From assembly GCF_030408915.1 (NCBI RefSeq), contig NZ_CP047654.1:310001-374000 (forward strand): a stretch of DNA of 64,000 bases. The letters run 5' to 3'. Source of the DNA: Corynebacterium guangdongense. GTDB taxonomy: Bacteria > Actinomycetota > Actinomycetes > Mycobacteriales > Mycobacteriaceae. The notes under the pieces were generated by a model that had not been told where the DNA came from, did not search any database, and saw only the letters and a program-made list of their open reading frames with translations. Made by a program: the position numbers and the translations under genes. Shown here piece after piece: positions 53,830 to 62,392 of this stretch (positions within the stretch are counted from its first letter, which is position 1; each line of letters begins with the position of its first letter).

Positions 53830-54660
53830 TTAGCTGGCCAGGTAGGCGCCGCCGGAGGGGGAGAACACCTGCCCGGTGTAGTGCCTGGAGTCGTCGCTGG
53901 CCAGGAAAAGCAGGGTCTGGGCCACCTCTTCGGGCTCGGCCAGGCGCTTGAGGGGCTGCAGGGACAGCAGGGCCTGGACGTGGTCGTCGCCGGACTGGTT
54001 GAGCATCGCGGTGTTGATGCCGGCCGGCGCGAGTGCGTTGACGCGAATGCCGAAGGGGGCGAGCTCACCGGCGGCGGACTTGGTCATGCCGATGACGGCG
54101 GCCTTCGACGCCGGGTAGTAGGCCGGCATGGGAAGCGAGACGAGCCCCGCGATGGAGGCGAAATTGGTGATGGAGCCGCCACCCGCCGCCTTGAGCAGGG
54201 GAACGGCGGCGCGGATGGTGTAGAAGCTGCCGTAGAGATTGATCTTCAGGACCCGGTCGAAGTCCTCGTCCGGGATTGCCGTCATGAACTCCGGGTTGAA
54301 GGGTTCACCGGCTTTCATGGCGGCGATCATGCGGTGGTTGATGTCGTCCATCCACTCGGTGGCCCGACGTCCCGGAGTGCTGATTCCGGCGGCGTTGACC
54401 AGCGTGTCGAGCTTGCCCTCCTGCTCGGTGATCTCCTCGAAGACGGCGTTGACCGCTGCCGAATCCGAGATGTCGCAGGCGCGGGCGACGACGTTGTCGT
54501 TGCCCTCGTACTCGCGAGCGAGCGTGTCCTGGGAAATGTCGAGGGCGTAGACCTTCGCGCCCTGCTCGACGAAGGTGCGGACGGTTGCCCGGCCCATTCC
54601 GGATGCGGCGCCGGTGACGACGGCGACCTTGCCGGCGAGCTTCTGTGTTGGCTGAGTCAT
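53830..54660 (-). CDS. SDR family oxidoreductase
   Basis: A 276-aa short-chain dehydrogenase. VTGAASGMGRAT is the cofactor motif (~residues 15-26), LVNAAG the NAG site, and YYPASKAAV the catalytic Tyr-Lys. An insert of ~40 residues between the NAG motif and the catalytic Ser (RATEWMDDINHRM onward) makes it longer than usual. It probably oxidises an alcohol produced by the P450s. It is the first gene of the operon, 47-70 bp from the palindromic operator. The start at 54660 has AAAGGTC upstream. Confidence 0.88.
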   Translation of the reverse strand: MTQPTQKLAGKVAVVTGAASGMGRATVRTFVEQGAKVYALDISQDTLAREYEGNDNVVARACDISDSAAVNAVFEEITEQEGKLDTLVNAAGISTPGRRATEWMDDINHRMIAAMKAGEPFNPEFMTAIPDEDFDRVLKINLYGSFYTIRAAVPLLKAAGGGSITNFASIAGLVSLPMPAYYPASKAAVIGMTKSAAGELAPFGIRVNALAPAGINTAMLNQSGDDHVQALLSLQPLKRLAEPEEVAQTLLFLASDDSRHYTGQVFSPSGGAYLAS

Positions 54661-54706
54661 GGACGACCTTTCTCGATTACTTGTGGGGTGGGTCATATTC
54701 AAGCAA

Positions 54707-54730
54707 ACTACTAGACACCTGTCTAGTAGT
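54707..54730. promoter_or_regulatory. TetR-type operator, SDR-hydrolase-P450-2 promoter
   Basis: Perfect 11-nt arms ACTACTAGACA and complement with a 2-bp spacer, 47 bp before the SDR start. The inner 10-nt arms are identical to those at 47415. Confidence 0.85.
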
Positions 54731-55053
54731 TGGGGGTGAAAACTTTCCCGGCCCCGCACGTCCACCTGCCGAACCGGCGTCGTTGCGTCCCTCAGCGCGG
54801 TGTTCGCGCCGTGCTCAGGGCGAGGATCGGCAGCCGCCGCCGGTTCGTCCGTGAGAACCTTCACGATCTGAAGCGTGGGCAGAATTGGGTGGCTCAGGTG
54901 CGCGCCCGAGGGGCTCGCTGCCCCCGTCCGGCCCAACGTCGCGGCTCAACTGCGCTGCTGGGCGCGGTGTTTGAGCGGGTGGCCGACCCCGGAAAACGGG
55001 AGAGGGGGCTGGGACTGTGCCCGGGCCCCCTCACTTCTCATGCGTGTCTGCGG
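54731..55053. other. Intergenic stretch without recognised gene
   Basis: No coding sequence could be supported. A hairpin (55002-55009 with 55025-55032, 8 bp plus inner pairs) lies 22 bp after the stop of the minus-strand lipoprotein gene and is probably its terminator. Confidence 0.5.
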
Positions 55054-56220
55054 CTACCGCTGGGACAGCTCCAGAATGTGGGTGCCGGCCACCGCTCCGA
55101 CAAAGACCTTCTCTCCGACGGGAAGCGCGGTGGTGGGGTTGCCGAACCCGGCGACGGAACCCTCCGCGAACACCGTGGTGGTGAAGCTCTCCGGATCCAG
55201 TTCCAGGATGTCGTAGCGGTCCTCGGGCTGCACGCCCCCGAATTCGTAGCCCACGAAAGTGTCGAAACTGTCGATGACCTGACCGGTCACCAGGACGGCT
55301 CCCGAGTCGGTGAAGCGCAGGTTGTCCGGCATGATGTCGACGGGGGTCTCGCGAAGAACGGCGCCGGAGGAGGGGTCGAGCTCGACAAGTTTCCTGCCGC
55401 CCCAGGACGCCACGTAGAGGCTTTCCCCGTCCTCCGAGACCGCGATTCCGTTGGGGGTGGACATCGTGGACTGGGGCAGCTGGGTCCACCCGGACTCCGG
55501 AGTCCAGTGCAGCACGTGCCCGGTGTCCTCGCCCGCGAAAGCCCGCTGGAATTCATTTTCCATGTCGGCCGGGTTGAGGAAATGGGTGACGAAGAATCCG
55601 TCGCTGTTCGGGTCTGCCGCCACCCCGTTGCCGAAGCTTCCCTCCGGGAGTTCGACGCACCCGATCCAGGTGAGCCCGGGTTGCCCGCCGTCGTCCAAAA
55701 CGTCGAAAACCTCGATGCTCTCCCGGCCGCCGTGGTTGACGACGTAGAGGCGTTCGGCTCCGTCGTCAGCGGATTCCACGGTGATTCCATGCGGGGAGGT
55801 CTCCTCCTCGCCGAGCGGACCCGAGCACTCCCCGAAAAGCTCAGCGTCCAGCTCGCTGGCGACGGACTGGCTGGGCCATGCCGGCGAGATCTCCGTCGTG
55901 TCCGGGTCCATGTAGTACAGCGAACCGGAGGAGCCGCTCTCACCCGGGTTCTCCGCCATGGCGCTGACGATGACCGCACCCGACGACGTCTCCACGAGGT
56001 CCTCCGGCTTGTACGGGGCGTCGATGAGCCTCTCGGACCAACCGGCGGCAGGGGCTGGCTTAGTGCGCTCCGAAGAACTCCCCGCCGCCGACGCGGACGA
56101 CGAGGAGGACTCGACGGTTTCTGCGGAGGCGTTGTCGGCGGGCGGGGTGCACGACACCACAGTGAACAGCAGTGCGCCTGCCGCGAGGGCGCTCGTAATC
56201 TTCGGCGGGTTTTTCAGCAT
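55054..56220 (-). CDS. Beta-propeller lipoprotein (SMP-30/gluconolactonase-like)
   Basis: A 388-aa exported lipoprotein with lipobox VVSC (Cys24) and a Ser/Ala-rich linker (~residues 32-55). The rest has six-bladed propeller repeats: DLVETSSGAVIVSA, PHGITVESADDGAERLYVVNH, GNGVAADPNSDGFFVTHF, PNGIAVSEDGESLYVASW, PDNLRFTDSGAVLVTG, and a last blade. This resembles the SMP-30/PON/LRE family of lactonases and arylesterases. Conserved Asn and Asp before the blade strands could bind Ca. It may act on a lactone outside the membrane. It is transcribed with, and 45 bp downstream of, the MFS gene. Confidence 0.8.
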   Translation of the reverse strand: MLKNPPKITSALAAGALLFTVVSCTPPADNASAETVESSSSSASAAGSSSERTKPAPAAGWSERLIDAPYKPEDLVETSSGAVIVSAMAENPGESGSSGSLYYMDPDTTEISPAWPSQSVASELDAELFGECSGPLGEEETSPHGITVESADDGAERLYVVNHGGRESIEVFDVLDDGGQPGLTWIGCVELPEGSFGNGVAADPNSDGFFVTHFLNPADMENEFQRAFAGEDTGHVLHWTPESGWTQLPQSTMSTPNGIAVSEDGESLYVASWGGRKLVELDPSSGAVLRETPVDIMPDNLRFTDSGAVLVTGQVIDSFDTFVGYEFGGVQPEDRYDILELDPESFTTTVFAEGSVAGFGNPTTALPVGEKVFVGAVAGTHILELSQR

Positions 56221-56265
56221 GGGAATCAGGGGCCTTTCGGGGAGTCGAACAGGGGATACGGGGGA

Positions 56266-57594
56266 TTAGCGCTCTTCAGAGACCACGGTGACGGGTCGGC
56301 GACCGCCGTCGCGTCGGGCGAGAACCCGTGGTGAGGTCTCGCGGAGGAACAGGGCCGCCAGGGTCGCGATGAGACCGCCGCCGGCGGCCACGAGCAGGGA
56401 GGCGGACAGGCCGTGTGAATCGGCGAGGGCGCCGGCGAGGATCGGGGCGAGGAAGCCGCCGAGGATTTCACCGAAACCGACCGGAATACCGACGGCGAGA
56501 CCCGCCATCGTCGGAGACACGGCCTCCACCGGGATGACGCTCAGGGCCATGCCGAGAACACCCATAGCCGCGGCGGAGACGAACATCGACAGGGCAAGAA
56601 GCGCCATATTGTCGACGTAGATCACGGCGAACGGGGCGATCACCGTGAAAGGAGCGAACATTATCGCCACCGGCTTACGGCCGAGATGATCGGAGACCAT
56701 CGGAATCACGAATCCCCAGAGCGCGGTGCCCACACCGAAGGCGGACATGATCACGGACATCTGGGTCGGCGTGTAGCCGCGCTCATTGGTCATCATCAAG
56801 GGCCCGAAGACCTGCAGGACGATGGCGAAGACCATGATTCCACCGAACATCAGGACCGACATCAGGACGTTGCGGTTCCGCAGGACCTGGCCGATCTCAC
56901 CCGTGGAGCGCCCTTCCCGGGGCTCCTTCCCCCGATCCTCCGCCCCACCGGCCTGTGCCTCCGGTTCCCGCATGATGCGCCACACGAAGAACGCGATGAC
57001 CAGGCCCGGAAGCATCGTGAAGTAGAACGCGGAGCGCCAATCGAAGGCCTCGGCCAGGGCGACAATGGCGATCGGGGCAAGGATGGAACCGAACAGGCCC
57101 TGGGCGGTGTTCATGGCGAACCCCAGGTTGAGGCCACGACGATGCGGCGATGATTCAATCGCCAGCACCGACTGGGTGACCGGAATGGCCGGGCCTTCGA
57201 ACAGACCCATGATCAAACGCAGGATGAGAAGCTGGATGAATCCGCCGACCAGGCCCTGCATCATCGACGCCACGGAGAACATGATGATGAGGAAGACCAG
57301 GAACATCCGCTTCGACGGGACCTTGTCCGAGAGCCTCCCGCCAATGACGGAGGCGATGGCCCAGGTCAGGGCGGCGGCGGCGGACAGCATGCCGACCTGC
57401 GTGTTGTTGATCCCAAGATCCTGCTGGATGTACGGCATCAGGAAGTTGATCGCGAGCCGGTCGAAACAGATGAGTCCGACGGCGAAGAAGAACAGCAGGA
57501 CCAGCTTGTTCTCGTAGCTCCACAGGCTCTTCCTGGCGGAAGATTCTGGCGGGGTGACGCCAGGGGCGGGTGGGGCGAGGGTGGGACGTGACAT
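56266..57594 (-). CDS. MFS transporter (ACS/AAHS-like, organic anion)
   Basis: A 442-aa membrane protein with 12 helices. After the first helix it has LICFDRLAINFLMPYIQQDLG (shown in part, residues ~37-57), then GGRLSDKVPSKRMFLV (~86-101), the MFS loop motif. A charged 25-residue loop (REPEAQAGGAEDRGKEPREG) separates the halves. The pattern suits the anion:cation and aromatic-acid symporter families. It is upstream of the lipoprotein in a probable two-gene operon. The substrate is unknown. Confidence 0.85.
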   Translation of the reverse strand: MSRPTLAPPAPGVTPPESSARKSLWSYENKLVLLFFFAVGLICFDRLAINFLMPYIQQDLGINNTQVGMLSAAAALTWAIASVIGGRLSDKVPSKRMFLVFLIIMFSVASMMQGLVGGFIQLLILRLIMGLFEGPAIPVTQSVLAIESSPHRRGLNLGFAMNTAQGLFGSILAPIAIVALAEAFDWRSAFYFTMLPGLVIAFFVWRIMREPEAQAGGAEDRGKEPREGRSTGEIGQVLRNRNVLMSVLMFGGIMVFAIVLQVFGPLMMTNERGYTPTQMSVIMSAFGVGTALWGFVIPMVSDHLGRKPVAIMFAPFTVIAPFAVIYVDNMALLALSMFVSAAAMGVLGMALSVIPVEAVSPTMAGLAVGIPVGFGEILGGFLAPILAGALADSHGLSASLLVAAGGGLIATLAALFLRETSPRVLARRDGGRRPVTVVSEER

Positions 57595-57721
57595 GGCAAC
57601 TCCTCAGTGAGTTACGGATGTGCAGCCGCAAGAAGACTGGAACCGGCGAGCTGTTCCGGGCATCGTGTTTCTGCGCTGGGGACGGGGAGGGGGGACGCAG
57701 GTGAGAAACGGAGGGGCAGGT

Positions 57722-57937
57722 CTACCGGTGGTGGTGAGGCGGCGGACCCGTCAGGCGGTCTGGTCCGCCAGCCTCGTGCATCGGCGGGGCCGTTTTCTCG
57801 GTTTCATCGACGGCGGCCTTATCGTGATCAGCCACGATGACCGCGACGCCCTCGGTGGGGTGCCGGAGGAAGTCGGAACGGTCTGTTCCGCAGTCGCGAC
57901 CGGTGGTGTGGGCACCTTTTATTTTCAGGCTCATCAT
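57722..57937 (-). pseudogene. Small ORF, possible SDR remnant
   Basis: A 71-codon frame begins at 57937 with a good AAAGGTG ribosome site. MSLKIKG at the start and GVAVIVADHDKAAVDETEKTA inside (shown in part) resemble the N-terminus and second beta strand of SDR enzymes, but the glycine-rich cofactor motif between them is destroyed. It could be an eroded gene that still starts, or a real small protein. It lies 128 bp upstream of the MFS gene in the same direction. Confidence 0.4.
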
Positions 57938-58545
57938 GTGATCACCTTTCGGAGGAGGCGCCCCAAGTGTCGACTTTGGATGTGGCTTGTTGTGATTAAG
58001 GCTGGGATTAACCCTAAAACGTGATCAGTGTTACGTCAAGATGTCGACATGATTGGCGTCCCGAGGGTGTCGAAGCGGGTCATCTCCAGGCGAGGATCTT
58101 CACTGCCGTCGCTGGAACGCGCCGCCCGGGGCGCCGGCCGAGTACCGCCTTGCCCGCGACTCGGGCGGGAATGTGGAGGCCGCAGAGGATAGGGCGAGGA
58201 AGGTCTCTCGGGAGTGTGGCCCCCGGTTCTTCTCAGCCGGGTAAGCCGCGCAGATGGCGGGGGCTGGCCCGGCGGCCCCGGATGTGAAGTGGCCGCCCGC
58301 ATCCTCCTCCTGGACCGCGGGCGGGTCGTCGGCCTCAGGGAAAATCCATGCCCCTTCACCCGGTGAAGACCCTTGCCGCCACGAGGGTTCCCGGCCGACA
58401 GGGCGGCAAGCACCGCCCTCATCTGGCATGGGTGGAGCACTGATCAGGCGATATCTCGTGCCCGGCCAGAAGGAGGAATCGTGCAGAGCTGCGAGGGGGA
58501 ATCCGGCAGGACCCAGACGCGCAGGGGGCAACGCCGGGCGGTGGC
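57938..58545. other. Low-content intergenic region
   Basis: No gene could be supported. The part near 57950-58030 is A+T-rich and promoter-like for the minus-strand genes. ATGTCGACAT (58041-58050) is a perfect 10-bp palindrome and may be a regulator site. CTTGCCGCC (58372-58380) and GGCGGCAAG (58402-58410) form a 9-bp hairpin that could end the transcript of the GntR gene. Confidence 0.45.
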
Positions 58546-59289
58546 CTACCGGAAAGGCCACTCCCGTTCGGGCGCGTGGGTGGCCTTGGCCAACGCGATA
58601 TACGCGTCGTGGGTGATGCTCATGGTCAGGGCCCGGGCGAGGCTGGTGTCCCGGCTTCTGATCGCCTCCAGCAGGCGGACGTGGTCTCTTGTGGACGCCT
58701 CCATCCGGCCGGGCCGCGACATCGACTGGCGACGCAGGCTGAGGTTGGCCAGCCCGAGGGAGTCGAAGATTTTCACCACGACCTCGTTGTTTGCTATCCG
58801 GGTGGCTTCTTCCCCGAAGTAGATGTTCGCCCAGAAAAACGACGTAAGATCATTGTCCGCGCAGGCCTTCTCCATGGAGGCGACGAGTTCCGCCATCCGA
58901 TCCAGATCATTGCCCTGCCATTTATCGCAGACAAGGGTCACCGTATAGCCCGTCATCAGGGCGCGGACCTCGTAGATGTCCCCGATCGGGGAGGCCAGGA
59001 GATTGACCACGGTCGGACGCCGCCGAGGGGGGATGTCCACCAGCCCGTTCTTCTCCAAGATGAGCAGCGCTTCGCGTACCGGGGTGCGACTGGTCCCGTA
59101 CTGCTTGGCCAGGTCGACTGAGTTCAAATCCGCGTTGGGCCTCAGTGTCCCGTCCACGATGGCGGCGCCCACGTCCAGGGCGATGCGGCCGACCTGGGAG
59201 TCTTCGCGTCCCGCAAGATCGAGCTTGGCGACGAGCAATTGCTCCATCGCCTTGTCGTCGTTGGTGAACGGTGCATCTGAAGCGTTCAT
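58546..59289 (-). CDS. GntR family regulator, FCD domain (FadR subfamily)
   Basis: A 247-aa regulator. Residues ~30-95 form the winged helix (LNSVDLAKQYGTSRTPVREALLILEKNGLV, shown here only as its landmark TSRTPVREAL). Residues ~105-235 form the all-helical FCD effector domain, which in this subfamily binds a metal and small organic acids. It is monocistronic. Its targets may be the neighbouring MFS/lipoprotein genes or the catabolic operon downstream on the other strand. The ATG at 59289 gives the usual family length. Confidence 0.85.
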   Translation of the reverse strand: MNASDAPFTNDDKAMEQLLVAKLDLAGREDSQVGRIALDVGAAIVDGTLRPNADLNSVDLAKQYGTSRTPVREALLILEKNGLVDIPPRRRPTVVNLLASPIGDIYEVRALMTGYTVTLVCDKWQGNDLDRMAELVASMEKACADNDLTSFFWANIYFGEEATRIANNEVVVKIFDSLGLANLSLRRQSMSRPGRMEASTRDHVRLLEAIRSRDTSLARALTMSITHDAYIALAKATHAPEREWPFR

Positions 59290-59563
59290 GGGGGCCTGCG
59301 CTTTGCGGTAGGGGTAAAGAAGATTCGGGAAATCTCACCCAAATGATAGTGATCACACCGGGTTTCGGGTGGAGTCGGGCGAGGTGTCGTCGGCGAGCGT
59401 CCCTGGGGCGGGGTGGGTCGCCCCCGTGTCCTGTCCGTCACCCCGTATTGCTGCCCTGCCTCTTCCGGGGTGCGGCGGGGGCAGCGCGCCAGTGGGTGAT
59501 GTCAAAAACTTTAAACGTCAGAAGTGATTGCGCTCTCAATTCATATGTGTCACACTTCACTTT

Positions 59564-59581
59564 AATGAACCAAGGTTCATT
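59564..59581. promoter_or_regulatory. TetR-type operator 1 of the cyclohexanecarboxylate-type operon
   Basis: Perfect 8-nt arms AATGAACC and GGTTCATT with AA between. It lies 65 bp before the TetR gene. Confidence 0.85.
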
Positions 59582-59585
59582 CAAT

Positions 59586-59601
59586 ATGAACTACAGTTCA
59601 T
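59586..59601. promoter_or_regulatory. TetR-type operator 2
   Basis: Perfect 7-nt arms ATGAACT and AGTTCAT with AC between, sharing the TGAAC half-site of operator 1. The centres are 21 bp apart, about two helical turns. Confidence 0.8.
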
Positions 59602-59646
59602 TAATGGGCCGGAAGACGCCCTGAAAGACGACACGAAAGGACGGCC

Positions 59647-60336
59647 ATGCCGACCTCTGACATCTCCACGAAGGCCCCCGAGACGGCCGACGAAGCCGCC
59701 AAGGCGGCGCGCTCGGACGCTCGGACCACGCAGCTGCTTCGTGCTGCGACGGAAGTCATGCAGGAGAGGGGGGCGCATGCAACCTCGATGAAGCTGGTGG
59801 CGGAACGGGCCGGCGTCTCGGTTGGTCTGATCTACCGCTATTACGCGAACAAGGATGAGCTGGTCCAGGCGGTCATCACGGGGGTGCTCGACCAGATGGC
59901 CATCGAAGTGCCGGCGTCCATCGCCCCGGTCGAGGATCCGGTTCGGCGCGTCGCCGCCGGATTCACGGCGTACGCCGAGGTCATCCGCGATAACCGTGCC
60001 GCGACGCTGCTGACCTACCGGGAAACGGGCCAGCTCGGTCCCCAGGCCCGGGAGACCGTCAAGCAGTTGGAGCTCAAGACCGGACAGCCGATGCTTCAGG
60101 CCACCCGGGAAGCGATCGCAGCCGGGTACTTCCGGCCCATGGACGCCCGCACGTACTCCTACGACCTGCTCATCGCCGCCCACTCCTGGGCCCTGAAGCA
60201 CTGGTACTACACCACGCGCATGTCCTTCGAGACATTCGTGAAAACCCAGATTTCCATCCATCTCTACGCAGGCTTGAAACCGGCGTATTACGAGGCCTAC
60301 TCCGACCTGCTGCTCACCGACACCATCGCCGACTAA
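59647..60336 (+). CDS. TetR family regulator
   Basis: A 229-aa TetR protein. After ~25 flexible residues, the helix-turn-helix reads LLRAATEVMQERGAHATSMK and GVSVGLIYRYYANKDELVQ (~residues 35-80). The C-terminal domain has a KxKxxFETFVKTQISIHLYAGL-like end often seen in regulators of acyl-CoA pathways. It is the first gene of the operon and probably represses itself and the downstream genes through the two palindromes before it. The effector may be an acyl-CoA thioester; that is inference. Start ATG at 59647 has GAAAGG upstream. Confidence 0.85.
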   Translation: MPTSDISTKAPETADEAAKAARSDARTTQLLRAATEVMQERGAHATSMKLVAERAGVSVGLIYRYYANKDELVQAVITGVLDQMAIEVPASIAPVEDPVRRVAAGFTAYAEVIRDNRAATLLTYRETGQLGPQARETVKQLELKTGQPMLQATREAIAAGYFRPMDARTYSYDLLIAAHSWALKHWYYTTRMSFETFVKTQISIHLYAGLKPAYYEAYSDLLLTDTIAD

Positions 60337-60369
60337 GCCGACCCATCGGAGATCCCGAGGAGAAACACC

Positions 60370-61173
60370 ATGACCGCACCGAACTTTGAAGACATCCTGT
60401 ACGAGCGTCGCGACGCCGCCGCCCTGATCACCATCAACCGCGAGCACCGTTACAACGCCTTCCGCGCGCAGACCGTCGAGGAACTCATCAAGGCCTTCAA
60501 GATGGCCTGGGCCGACCACGGCGTACAGTCCGTCATCCTCACCGGCGCCGGCGAAAAGGCGTTCTGCTCCGGCGGCGACGTCAAGCAGCGCGCGGAAACC
60601 GGCGACTACGGACCCTCGGAGTCCGGCCTGTTCGAGATCGGCCTGCTGCACAAGACCATCCGCGACATCCCGAAGCCGGTCATCGCCGCGGTCAACGGCA
60701 TCGCCATCGGCGGCGGCCACGTCCTGCACGTCCTTTGCGACCTGACCATCGCCTCCTCCACCGCCCGTTTCGGCCAGTCCGGTCCGAAGGTCGGCTCCTT
60801 CGACGCCGGCTTCGGCTCCGCGTTCCTCGCCCGCATCGTCGGCGAGAAGCGCGCCCGCGAGATCTGGTACCTCTGCCGCCAGTACGACGCAGAGACAGCC
60901 AAGAGTTGGGGCCTGGTCAATGAGGTCGTGGAGCCGGACCAGCTCATCGACGAGGCGCTGTCCTGGGCGGCTGAGATCGCCGAGAAGTCCCCGACCGCCA
61001 TCCGCTTCCTCAAACAGTCCTTCAACGCGGACACCGACCATCAGGCGGGCCTGTCGAACATGGCCATGAGCGCACTGGACCTGTACGCGGTGTCGGAGGA
61101 GGGCATGGAGGGCGCCAACGCATTCGCGGAGAAGCGCCAGCCGGACTTCGCCTCCAAGGTCGTCCACCACTAG
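60370..61173 (+). CDS. badI: BadI-like 2-ketocyclohexanecarboxyl-CoA hydrolase (crotonase superfamily)
   Basis: A 267-aa crotonase-fold enzyme. FEDILYERRDAAALITINR at the start, GAGEKAFCSGGDVKQR (~residues 57-72, oxyanion hole), GIAIGGGHVLHVLCDLTIA (~112-130), FGQSGPKVGSFDAGFGSAFLAR (shown in part) and AREIWYLCR match BadI of Rhodopseudomonas palustris closely from memory. BadI opens the ring of 2-ketocyclohexanecarboxyl-CoA to pimeloyl-CoA. Related MenB-type enzymes are the main alternative. The neighbouring genes supply the other steps. AGGAG lies 8 nt before the ATG. Confidence 0.82.
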   Translation: MTAPNFEDILYERRDAAALITINREHRYNAFRAQTVEELIKAFKMAWADHGVQSVILTGAGEKAFCSGGDVKQRAETGDYGPSESGLFEIGLLHKTIRDIPKPVIAAVNGIAIGGGHVLHVLCDLTIASSTARFGQSGPKVGSFDAGFGSAFLARIVGEKRAREIWYLCRQYDAETAKSWGLVNEVVEPDQLIDEALSWAAEIAEKSPTAIRFLKQSFNADTDHQAGLSNMAMSALDLYAVSEEGMEGANAFAEKRQPDFASKVVHH

Positions 61174-61205
61174 GCCGTCCACCACCAGGCCCCGGAAGGA
61201 AAACC

Positions 61206-62348
61206 ATGGACTTCACCATCAACCCCACCACCCAGGCGCTCGTCGACGACGCCCGCGCGTTCGCCGAAGAGATCATGCCCACCGCGCAGCAGCGCGAGGA
61301 TGAGCGGATCATCCGGACCGAACTGCGCCAGGAGATGGGCCGCCGCGGCTTCATCGCCCCGGAGCTGCCGAAGGAGCTCGGTGGCCAGGGACTCGACGCG
61401 CTGACCTCCGGCATGGTCATCGAGGAAATCTCCCGCGCGGACATCAACGTCTCCTACGTCCAGGTCGTCGGGTCACTGGTGGCCCAGGTCATCGTGCGTA
61501 ACGCCGTCGACGAGATCAAGAACACCTGGGTGCCGAAGATCGCCAGCGGCGACGACATCGTCGCCATCGGCCTCTCCGAGCCGGAGGGCGGCTCCGATGC
61601 CGGCAACCCCCGCACGACCGCCCACAAGGACGGTGACGAGTGGGTGATCAACGGTAAGAAGTCCATGTCGTTCGCCATGCACGCCGGGGCGACCGTCATC
61701 TTCGCCCGCACCTCGGAGGACCGGCGCGGAAAAGGCATCAGCGCCTTCATCGTCGAGCTCGACCGCGACGGCGTGAGCAGGACCCCGACCAACGACATGG
61801 GCACCCTCGCCGTCGGCCGCGGCTTCGTCACCTTCGACAACGTCCGCGTCCCGGAGATCAACCTGCTGGGGGAGGAGGGTGCTGCCTTCACCCAAGTGAT
61901 GCAGGGCTTCGACTTCTCCCGCGCCCTCATTGGCCTGCAGGTCATCGGCGCCGCCCAGCAGACGCTCGACGAGACCTGGAAGTACACCTCCGAGCGCATC
62001 GCCTTCGACCAGCCCATCAGCAAGTTCCAGGGCGTGTCCTTCCCCCTGGCGGAGGCGGACACCCTGCTGACCGCCGCGCGGGTCCTGTGCCAGAAGACCC
62101 TCTGGTCGAAGGACGCTGGCCGGGACCACACCAGGGAGGCCGCCATGTGCAAGTGGTGGGCGCCGAAGACCGCCTACGACGTCATCAACCAGTGCCTGCT
62201 CTCCCACGGTCAGTTCGGCTACCTGCGTGACCTGCCCGTCGAAAAGCGCCTGCGCGACGTCCTCGGACTGCAGATCGGCGACGGCACCGCGCAGATCATG
62301 AAGCTGATCATCGCCCGTCAGAACCTCGGTCGCCAGGCCGCCCCCTAA
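61206..62348 (+). CDS. aliB: Acyl-CoA dehydrogenase (probable cyclohexanecarboxyl-CoA dehydrogenase, AliB/BadJ-like)
   Basis: A 380-aa FAD-dependent acyl-CoA dehydrogenase of normal length. IGLSEPEGGSDAGNPRTTA (~residues 120-138) and the signature region DEWVINGKKSMSFAMHAG (~145-162) are visible. The C-terminal QIGDGTAQIMKLIIAR (~357-372) is the standard end. In this operon the most likely step is oxidation of cyclohexanecarboxyl-CoA to cyclohex-1-ene-carboxyl-CoA. That substrate is inferred from the operon. GGAAGG precedes the ATG; the gap from the previous gene is 32 bp. Confidence 0.8.
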   Translation: MDFTINPTTQALVDDARAFAEEIMPTAQQREDERIIRTELRQEMGRRGFIAPELPKELGGQGLDALTSGMVIEEISRADINVSYVQVVGSLVAQVIVRNAVDEIKNTWVPKIASGDDIVAIGLSEPEGGSDAGNPRTTAHKDGDEWVINGKKSMSFAMHAGATVIFARTSEDRRGKGISAFIVELDRDGVSRTPTNDMGTLAVGRGFVTFDNVRVPEINLLGEEGAAFTQVMQGFDFSRALIGLQVIGAAQQTLDETWKYTSERIAFDQPISKFQGVSFPLAEADTLLTAARVLCQKTLWSKDAGRDHTREAAMCKWWAPKTAYDVINQCLLSHGQFGYLRDLPVEKRLRDVLGLQIGDGTAQIMKLIIARQNLGRQAAP

Positions 62349-62392
62349 GACCACCAAAGCACCCAGCAACCCACACCCCAGGAGACACCACC

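Larger units (their letters stand above)
59290..59646. promoter_or_regulatory. Divergent promoter region of GntR and the catabolic operon
   Basis: No gene seen. The right half (59500-59610) is A+T-rich and contains the two palindromes listed separately. The left half near the GntR start contains ATGATAGTGATCAC, a possible promoter and operator segment. Confidence 0.5.

Noticed and set aside
58469..58822. A plus-strand gene starting GTG after a perfect AAGGAGG near 58473
   Set aside because: The frame runs antisense into the FCD GntR gene and its translation is Arg/Gly/Trp-rich without any domain.
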